Part shown: one piece after another, positions 47,440 through 53,354 of the stretch
Layout of the letters: each line of letters begins with the position of its first letter
How positions within the stretch are numbered: position 1 is the stretch's first letter
Source of the DNA: Mycobacterium sp. 1423905.2
GTDB lineage: Bacteria > Actinomycetota > Actinomycetes > Mycobacteriales > Mycobacteriaceae
Length of the DNA: 53,354 nucleotides
Reading direction: 5' to 3'
Assembly: GCF_001673155.1 (NCBI RefSeq)
Contig: NZ_LZLE01000215.1
Location: 1 to 53,354 of the forward strand
Notes under the pieces: model-generated
Database searches by the model: none
Seen by the model: only the letters and a program-made list of their open reading frames with translations
Told to the model about the DNA's origin: nothing
Translations under genes and position numbers: made by a program

Positions 47440-47765
47440 ATCGACCGCATCCAGGTCGCGGGAGGTTCTTCGTCCTCATCGTCGCCGAACAAGTCTCTCT
47501 CGGCCTTGGCAAGGTCCTCGTCGGTGGGCAGACCGAGCTCACGGATCACCGAAGGCCCGAAGCCCCTGTCGGCCAAGCTTTTTCGATATGCAACCTGTGC
47601 CCGCAGCGCCGAAAGCTGGCACAACGCCAGAATCTCGCCGGCCAATTCCTGCGGAGGTCTGGCCAGCTCACTGCGGTCGATCCGCAATGCCGTCGGTAAC
47701 CCACGCTCGGTGGTGACAACGGCGATGGTCCCGGTGCGGGACCTCACCGGTTGCTGTTGCGGCAC
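47436..47765 (-). CDS. EspH-like protein (DUF2694 type)
   Basis: 109 residues from GTG 47765. IRIDRSEL-type strand ALRIDRSELARPPQELAGEILALCQLSALRAQVAYRKSL followed by IRELGLPTDEDLAKAERDLFG matches the EspH pattern (strand, LADEI helix with RQKARA, LPTPEEAAAAEAEVF). EspH (Rv3867) is a cytosolic ESX-1 accessory protein needed for export of certain Esp substrates. Acidic C-terminus (DDEDEEPP). It begins a leftward gene block and is divergent from eccA. Confidence 0.7.
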   Translation of the reverse strand: MPQQQPVRSRTGTIAVVTTERGLPTALRIDRSELARPPQELAGEILALCQLSALRAQVAYRKSLADRGFGPSVIRELGLPTDEDLAKAERDLFGDDEDEEPPATWMRSI

Positions 47766-48004
47766 CCGCCCTCACCTCCCCGGCGTCGACTACCGCTTCG
47801 ACTTTAGTGCCCGGATGAGCGACAAATCGGCCCAGAATTAGGCGGGGAAATGCAACTCACCAGATCGGTACAATACTTTCTACCGCCAGGACGTGGGGGA
47901 AAGACGTACGTGCTCGCTTCGCGGGACTCGGGCGCGGTTTCATCGGTGGCGCGACCGTCGCTGACGCACGTGGTGAGGGCACGGGAAGTAGGGACACCAA
48001 TTCG
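47766..48004. promoter_or_regulatory. Divergent intergenic region between the EspH-like gene and eccA
   Basis: 239 bases without a convincing gene. On the plus strand TACAAT at 47869-47874 is a good -10 hexamer candidate for eccA; no clear -35 box stands 17 bases upstream. The segment just before it (47821-47880) is AT-richer than the flanks. Promoter for both directions is expected here. Confidence 0.45.
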
Positions 48005-49840
48005 ATGAGCGGCACCAGGGATGCGCAGCGGGTCTTCGACGCCGGTGTGTTGTCACTGGGCATCCCCATCGACGGGCTGGAAACCGACCGCGACGTGCAA
48101 TACGCGGCGCTGGCCTTCAAACGCGCGACCGAGCACGACCCCAACATGAGCGATGCCTGGCTGGGGCGGGCGGCCGCCGGTGACACCAGCAGCGAGGTGC
48201 TCTACCACCTCTGGCGGACCAGCAAGGAGAACCTGAACCGCGAACAGCGGCGGCTCGGACTGCCTCGACACGCGCTCAGCGGTCGGTTCCAGACCGGTTT
48301 GTACCTCGACTACGCGCTGAGCACGATGACAGAGGTCTGGCTGGCGTATGCGGCCAGCCTGATCGAGGGCAAAGACTTCGACGAAGCCGAGCGGATCCTC
48401 GACGAGCTGGACATCATGCGACGGTCCATGCCAGACGGTGACGCGGGCTCCAGGGAAATCTGCGCCTACATCCGGGCGGTGCTGCACTTCACCACGCAGC
48501 GCTGGCCGGACGTGCTGACCGCGTTGGCCGAATCCGCGTCATTCACCGATGAATACATTGCGGCTGGGGCGCATCTGATGGTGGGATCTGCGTGCGCGCA
48601 GATGGGCTTGTTCGGCGAAGGCATCCGCCGCCTTGACCAGGCGATCGAAGGGCCCATCCCGGCGGCACGCCGGGCGGCCGAATTCTGCAAGGGTCTGACG
48701 CTGCGTGAGATGGGCAAAGAACCCGAAGCGCGAACTATTTTCGAGCGGATTTACAGCGAGGAGCCCGGGTTCGAAGCCAATGCCGCGGCGCTGCACGACC
48801 CCAAATACCGGCTCATCATCAGTACCAAAGAAGCCATCGAGTCCCGTACCGACAAGTGGGATCCCAGCACCGCGCGCAACGCCCAGGACCTCGACTCCGA
48901 CAGTCTGAGTGAGCGGGGTAATGAGTATCTGCGCGCCGCCCAGGTTGAACTGGACCGCCAGATCGGCTTGTCCGAAGTCAAGCTGCAGGTCGCCAAGCTC
49001 CGATCGGCGGCGATGTTAGCTAAGGTCCGAGAAGGCAAGGGCCTCAACACCGCATCGCGCAGCCTGCACTTGGCGTTCACCGGCCCGCCCGGAACAGGCA
49101 AGACCACCATCGCCCGCGTGGTTGCCCAGGTCTACTGCGGCCTGGGGTTGTTGAAGACGCCCGCCGTAATTGAGGCCAAGCGAAGTGACTTCGTCGGCGA
49201 ACACCTGGGCAGCACCGCCATCAAGACGTCGGCCCTCATCGATTCGGCGATGGATGGGGTGCTGTTCATCGACGAGGCGTACACGCTGATTCAGAGCGGA
49301 TTGTCCGGTGGGGACGCCTTCGGGCGTGAGGCGGTCGATACCCTGCTGGCCCGGATGGAGAATGACCGCGACCGGCTGGTGGTCATCATCGCGGGATACG
49401 ACGCGGAAATCGACCGATTCTTGGCGGCCAACGAAGGTATCGCGTCCCGGTTCACCAAACGGATCCGATTCGCCTCCTACAACCCCACCGAATTGGGTGA
49501 CATCGGTCGATTGATCGCCAAGACCCGCGACTCGGAGCTGTCCGACGAGGCCTGCGACCAACTGATCGCGGCGTGCACCCGCTTGTACGAGGGGCAGTCG
49601 GTCGACGAGTCCGGCACCCTGCGTCGTGACATCGATCTGGTGGGCAACGGGCGCTTTGTCCGTAACGTCATCGAGGCCGCCGAAGAAGAGCGCGAGTATC
49701 GGCTCAGCGAGCGCCTCGACATCAACGTCGAGGACCTCGACGAGAAGGAATTGATGCGCATCGAAGCCGGCGACATGCGCGCCGCGCTGAACAGCGTACT
49801 GGGCATGTCCACCCGCCAGCTCACCTCGAGAACGCAATAG
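48005..49840 (+). CDS. eccA: EccA, AAA+ ATPase of ESX
   Basis: 611 residues. The N-terminal ~280 residues are TPR-like helices (AALAFKRATEHDPNMSDAWLGRAAAGD; AERILDELDIMRRSM). The C-terminal CbbX/CfxQ-type AAA+ domain has Walker A GPPGTGKTT at ~360, Walker B GVLFIDEAYTL, and the sensor region RMENDRDRLVVIIAGYDAEIDRF, with an Arg of SRFTKRIRF in the finger position. EccA is a cytosolic ATPase thought to separate PE/PPE dimers from EspG before export. ATG 48005; the stop overlaps the next gene by one base, at 49840. Confidence 0.95.
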   Translation: MSGTRDAQRVFDAGVLSLGIPIDGLETDRDVQYAALAFKRATEHDPNMSDAWLGRAAAGDTSSEVLYHLWRTSKENLNREQRRLGLPRHALSGRFQTGLYLDYALSTMTEVWLAYAASLIEGKDFDEAERILDELDIMRRSMPDGDAGSREICAYIRAVLHFTTQRWPDVLTALAESASFTDEYIAAGAHLMVGSACAQMGLFGEGIRRLDQAIEGPIPAARRAAEFCKGLTLREMGKEPEARTIFERIYSEEPGFEANAAALHDPKYRLIISTKEAIESRTDKWDPSTARNAQDLDSDSLSERGNEYLRAAQVELDRQIGLSEVKLQVAKLRSAAMLAKVREGKGLNTASRSLHLAFTGPPGTGKTTIARVVAQVYCGLGLLKTPAVIEAKRSDFVGEHLGSTAIKTSALIDSAMDGVLFIDEAYTLIQSGLSGGDAFGREAVDTLLARMENDRDRLVVIIAGYDAEIDRFLAANEGIASRFTKRIRFASYNPTELGDIGRLIAKTRDSELSDEACDQLIAACTRLYEGQSVDESGTLRRDIDLVGNGRFVRNVIEAAEEEREYRLSERLDINVEDLDEKELMRIEAGDMRAALNSVLGMSTRQLTSRTQ

Positions 49841-51324
49841 TGAGCTTCTCCGACGCCCCCAAGCCCGCATCCGGCTTCAAACGCAGCAGCGATGCGGACA
49901 CCAATCCCATTCCCGTAGCGCAGATTCAAGCAAAGCTCGCGCAAGAAGAACAGGAAGCCGAGGCGGCGCCCCTCGCCGATCAGCCGCCCGATCGGCCGGT
50001 GCATTCGGGGCCGATGGCGGCCGGTACCCGGGTCATGGATCTGCCGCCGGTGCTCAACGCCGCTGCCGCGCAACATGTTCCGGGAGTCGAGGAGTCGCCG
50101 CCACTCACACCGCCTCCGATGGAGCCACAACCGCCACGTCCCGGACCCATGGCCGCGGGCACGGCGGTGGTGCGTGTTCCGCCGGCGCCGGAGCGTCCCT
50201 CGCCGCCTTCGCCGGTGGTTCCAGCGCCACCAGCCACCGGCTGGCAGCCACCCCAGCCGCCGCCCCCGCCACCGCGTAGGCCGGATCCTAGGCTGCAGCA
50301 CCCCGGCCCGGTATCTGCGCCGGTAGCAACACCCTTCACCAGCGCCACCCCCAGCGCGCCGCCACCGCACCCTGGTGTGCACGAACCACGGATGCCTTCG
50401 CATACCGACCTGGGCTTGGTGCGCCGCACCAGGCCGCTGCCACAAAGTGGGTGGCGCAAGGTCGTGCACCGTGTCACGGGCCTGACCCCGAAGGAATCCG
50501 AACAAGAAAACACCCGCCAGCGACTTATCGCACGGGTGAGCCAACCGGTCCGCGGTGACTACAGCATCGCCGTTTTGTCGATGAAGGGCGGAGTCGGCAA
50601 GACCACGACGACCGTCGGACTGGGTTCGACGTTCGCGGCCATCCGCGGTGATCGCGTGATCGCCGTTGACGCCAATCCCGACTTCGGCACCCTGGCCCAG
50701 CGCGGACCCGATCAGAGCCGATCCACCGTGCGAGATCTGCTTCTGGACGACAACATCTTTCGTTATTCCGATATCCGTCGGCACACGTCGCAAAGCTCGA
50801 GTCGGCTGGAAATACTGGCCTCCGAACGCGACCCGGCCACCTCGGAGGCTTTCTCCGACGCCGACTATCGCGTGGTCATCCGGTTGCTACAGCGGTTCTA
50901 CAACCTCATCCTCACCGATTGTGGCACCGGCCTCGTGCACTCGGCGATGGAAAGTGTGTTGGACGAGGCGGACGCGATCGTGCTGGTGGCCTCGCCCGCC
51001 ATCGACGCCGCCCGCAGCGCCCTGGCAACGCTTGATTGGCTCGAACACCATGGCCGCGCGCATCTGGTACCCAGTGCCACGGTGGTCATCAGCGCCGCGC
51101 GGCCTGGTAAGGCGTCGGTGGATATGGACAAGCTGGCCGCGCAGTTCCTCACTCGTATCCGTGCCGTTCACGTCATCCCGTTCGACGACCACCTGGCCCA
51201 GGGATCCGAGATCATGCTGGACTTGATGGCCAGCCGAACTCGCCAAGCGTTCCTCGAGTTGGCCGCGTTCATCGCCGACGGCTTCGCGCACACCAAGCGC
51301 GCGGACCGGGCCCCGCGCGGCTAA
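49840..51324 (+). CDS. EspI-like ParA/MinD-type ATPase, second paralog
   Basis: 494 residues. Residues 1-~200 are Pro-rich and disordered, with twice-used PxRPGPMAAGT-like phrases (GPMAAGTRVMDLPPVL and GPMAAGTAVVRVPPAP). Residues ~235-490 form a ParA-type ATPase (LSMKGGVGKTTTTVGLG, IAVDANPDFGTLAQ, ILTDCGTGLVHSAMESVL), strongly similar to the end of the EspI-like protein at 38885. Shorter than EspI and without the repeats. Starts at the last base of eccA (GTG 49840), so it is co-translated with eccA. Presumed cytosolic regulator of the ESX machine. Confidence 0.88.
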   Translation: MSFSDAPKPASGFKRSSDADTNPIPVAQIQAKLAQEEQEAEAAPLADQPPDRPVHSGPMAAGTRVMDLPPVLNAAAAQHVPGVEESPPLTPPPMEPQPPRPGPMAAGTAVVRVPPAPERPSPPSPVVPAPPATGWQPPQPPPPPPRRPDPRLQHPGPVSAPVATPFTSATPSAPPPHPGVHEPRMPSHTDLGLVRRTRPLPQSGWRKVVHRVTGLTPKESEQENTRQRLIARVSQPVRGDYSIAVLSMKGGVGKTTTTVGLGSTFAAIRGDRVIAVDANPDFGTLAQRGPDQSRSTVRDLLLDDNIFRYSDIRRHTSQSSSRLEILASERDPATSEAFSDADYRVVIRLLQRFYNLILTDCGTGLVHSAMESVLDEADAIVLVASPAIDAARSALATLDWLEHHGRAHLVPSATVVISAARPGKASVDMDKLAAQFLTRIRAVHVIPFDDHLAQGSEIMLDLMASRTRQAFLELAAFIADGFAHTKRADRAPRG

Positions 51325-51365
51325 GCGGCGCTCAGACGAAGTCGTCGCTCAATGCGCCCGACCTC

Positions 51366-52859
51366 TCAGCCGCCGCGCGCGGCAATCATGGCCGAGCGAT
51401 TGACCTTGGTGGCCGCCGTCCGCGGAATCTGCTCGACGAACTCCACCGTCTTGGGCACCTTATAGGGCGCCAGGCGACCCTTGGCGTACTCGATCACCTG
51501 CTGCTCGGTCAGGGGCGCCGCGGTCTGGACGACGGCGTGCACGCGGCGTCCCCAATGCGGATCTGACAGACCGATCACCACCACGTCGGCAATGTCGGGG
51601 TGTCCGGCCAGTGCCGACTCCACCTCGGCGGGAAAGACATTCGCGCCGCCGGAGACGATCATGTCCGCGCGGCGATCGGTGATGTAGAGGTAGCCGTCGG
51701 CGTCGAGATGGCCGATGTCGCCAGCGGTTCGGAAACCGTCTTCCGTTTCCGGTAGCGGCGGGGCGCCGCCCAGATAGCGGTAGCCGGCGCTCATCGGCGC
51801 GCGCAAATAGACGTCGCCTTCCTCACCCGGCCCCAGCGGACGCTTGTCCGCGTCCAGGATCCGGATCTCGGTGTCCCGAAAGCCGCGGCCGACGCTGCCG
51901 GGATGGGTCAACCATTCGTCGCCGCGCAGGGCGGTCAAACCGAGGTTCTCGGTCATGCCGTAGGCGGTGACGATCTGTTCCGGACTGAGCAATTCGAACC
52001 AGGTCTGCAGCAGTGTCGGCGGCATGACAGCGGCGCCCTGCAGGATGAACACAATGCTGGATAGATCGCGCTGACGGATGTCGGGTAGGGCAGCGATGCG
52101 CTTGAGCATCGTGGGCGTGGCCGTGAAATTGGTGATTCGGTATCGCTCGATCGTGTCCACAACCAGAGCGGCGTCGAACTTTTCGAGTACGACGAGGTGG
52201 TCCCCACCCAACATGAACGGCAGGGTGGCAAAGCCGTTGGTGTGATACATCGGCGCGGGCACCAAAATGGTCTGCGGTTGCGCCACCGGTGTCCAGTTCG
52301 CCAGGAAGGGCTCGCCGTGCTGAGGCGTCCACAGCGACGGCGCCAGGTTCAGTATGACTTTCGGGACACCCGTCGAGCCGCTGCTGCAGATTCCGTTGGC
52401 CATGGGGGATATGGCTGCCGGAAGCGGACTTTGGGACTCGGCGGATGCGCGCGCGTCGAGTTCCCATCGGTGTTGTTCGTCGACGACGACGGCGGGGTCG
52501 ATCACCGCACGTACCCGATCACGTTCCCATTCCGGCAAGTCCCAATGCATCGGGACGGGGATCGCGCCGATCTTCCAGCAGCCCATTGCCGTCAGCACCA
52601 GGTGTTCAGAGTTCGGAATCGCGATGGCCACTAGCGACCCGGTTTGTGCACCGTCAGCGGTCAGCGCCCGGCCCCACTGGTTGGCGCGGGCGTCGAGCTC
52701 ACCGAAGGTCAGGGTGTGATCACTGCCATCGAGCGCGACCGTGGTCAGCGCCGGTTGGTCGCGCCGCTGTTCGGCTAAGTCCTGCAACTTCAGCCCGAAC
52801 GGGATACCTTCCTCGAGCGGATTAGCCGCCACTTCGGTCGCGATGGGCTTGGTCGTCAT
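51366..52859 (-). CDS. Fatty-acyl-CoA/acyl-AMP ligase (FadD family)
   Basis: 497 residues, class I adenylate-forming enzyme: P-loop-like SSGSTGVPKVIL, adenine motif VTAYGMTENLGL, FRTAGDIGHLD with the ribose-binding Asp, DRRADMIVSGGANVFPAEVE hinge, and a terminal IPRTAATKVNR with the catalytic Lys. It activates a carboxylic acid with ATP and usually CoA. Its ATG overlaps the stop of the upstream acyl-CoA dehydrogenase gene by 4 bases, so both belong to one lipid or sterol degradation operon that continues beyond the window. Substrate unknown. Not part of the ESX locus. Confidence 0.92.
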   Translation of the reverse strand: MTTKPIATEVAANPLEEGIPFGLKLQDLAEQRRDQPALTTVALDGSDHTLTFGELDARANQWGRALTADGAQTGSLVAIAIPNSEHLVLTAMGCWKIGAIPVPMHWDLPEWERDRVRAVIDPAVVVDEQHRWELDARASAESQSPLPAAISPMANGICSSGSTGVPKVILNLAPSLWTPQHGEPFLANWTPVAQPQTILVPAPMYHTNGFATLPFMLGGDHLVVLEKFDAALVVDTIERYRITNFTATPTMLKRIAALPDIRQRDLSSIVFILQGAAVMPPTLLQTWFELLSPEQIVTAYGMTENLGLTALRGDEWLTHPGSVGRGFRDTEIRILDADKRPLGPGEEGDVYLRAPMSAGYRYLGGAPPLPETEDGFRTAGDIGHLDADGYLYITDRRADMIVSGGANVFPAEVESALAGHPDIADVVVIGLSDPHWGRRVHAVVQTAAPLTEQQVIEYAKGRLAPYKVPKTVEFVEQIPRTAATKVNRSAMIAARGG

Positions 52860-53354
52860 GCCGGTACCGGCCCGTTGAACAGCGTCTCGAACTGCCCGTC
52901 ACGCACATCGGTAATCAGCCTCAAGCTCAGCGCCTCGGCCCCGAGCGGCAACCTGATGAGGGGTTGGGTGTGCCGGTCCAGCACGCTGACATCGGATTCG
53001 TCGCAGAAGCCCAGCGCGCCGAGCAACTGGTGTGCGGTGCGCAGCGTCTGGCGCGCAGTCTCGGCGGCTTTCAGTCGTAACACCAGCGCGTCCGCCGAAT
53101 ACGTCTGCGCGGCAACGCTATTGAGACGCGATAGGGTGAACTTCGCGAGTTCCTCGAGGCCTCGTACCGCGACCGAGGCGTCGGCTACGGTGAACCGGAC
53201 GGCCTGGAAGTCGGCCAGGGGCTTGCCGAACTGTACGCGGGCGAGAACATGCTCGGTCACGATACGCAGTGACTGCTGCACCGCCCCCAGAATCCGCCAC
53301 GATCCCAGCACGAGATGAAGACTAACGTCGGCGGACGGCACCGTTCCATCAGGT
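52856..53354 (-). CDS. Acyl-CoA dehydrogenase, partial (N-terminus outside the window)
   Basis: The frame is open to the window edge; only the C-terminal ~165 residues are visible. Typical helical C-domain: LGSWRILGAVQQSLRIVTEHVLARVQFGKPLADFQAV, then AAETARQTLRTAHQLLGALGF and a final GAEALSLRLITDV. No start codon should be assumed at GTG 53341, since coding continues upstream of it. Partner of the ligase gene in the same operon. Confidence 0.88.
   Translation of the reverse strand, partial: PDGTVPSADVSLHLVLGSWRILGAVQQSLRIVTEHVLARVQFGKPLADFQAVRFTVADASVAVRGLEELAKFTLSRLNSVAAQTYSADALVLRLKAAETARQTLRTAHQLLGALGFCDESDVSVLDRHTQPLIRLPLGAEALSLRLITDVRDGQFETLFNGPVPA

Overview
The window is from a high-GC mycobacterium, probably a slow-growing non-tuberculous species. 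The diagnostic genes are whiB6 beside an Rv3863-type FHA/helix-turn-helix gene, an Rv1364c-type PAS/phosphatase/kinase/STAS protein beside rsfA, a complete ESX (type VII secretion) core, and a toxin ending in a tuberculosis necrotizing toxin (TNT) domain. The species cannot be named from sequence alone.

Layout. (1) 1-9.7 kb is ordinary chromosome: the end of an Mce-associated-type membrane protein, an overlapping pair of acyl-CoA dehydrogenases, an anti-sigma/anti-anti-sigma module (Rv1364c-like and rsfA), a membrane protein that looks truncated at its N-terminus, an amidohydrolase, a TetR-thioesterase fusion and a conserved hypothetical. (2) 9.8-12.6 kb holds three rightward genes for single-pass membrane proteins; the first carries a domain resembling one in an immunity protein further on. 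(3) 12.6-24.2 kb is a leftward polymorphic-toxin island. Read 5' to 3' it runs YbaB-like protein, WXG100 protein, giant toxin (papain-like, DUF1023 hydrolase, second papain-like and TNT modules), TNT immunity protein, two-domain immunity protein, small membrane protein, then a PE-like/PPE-like/EspG trio likely to deal with type VII export. A separate YrhB/Imm35-like gene with its own strong RBS is nested in another frame inside the toxin reading frame; the toxin frame there has non-coding codon statistics. (4) 24.3-26.9 kb: whiB6, the Rv3863-like gene and a DUF5336 membrane protein. (5) 27-51.3 kb: an ESX locus with five strand switches: eccE < > eccB, eccD < > eccC-eccD-mycP-espI, then leftward (EspH-like, EspL/YbaB-like, EspC-like + Met/Gly-rich protein, PE-like, PPE-like, espG, two WXG100 genes), then rightward eccA-espI. 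It has a single-chain EccC, two different EccD proteins and two EspI-like ATPases. (6) 51.4 kb to the end: an acyl-CoA/acyl-AMP ligase overlapping a partial acyl-CoA dehydrogenase.

How it may fit together (inference): the ESX core supplies a membrane channel, EspG and EccA act on PE/PPE-type substrates in the cytosol, and WhiB6, an ESX regulator in M. tuberculosis, lies between the toxin island and the ESX core. The toxin island looks like a polymorphic toxin that gained or fused a second toxin tip while keeping the immunity gene that once separated the two tips.
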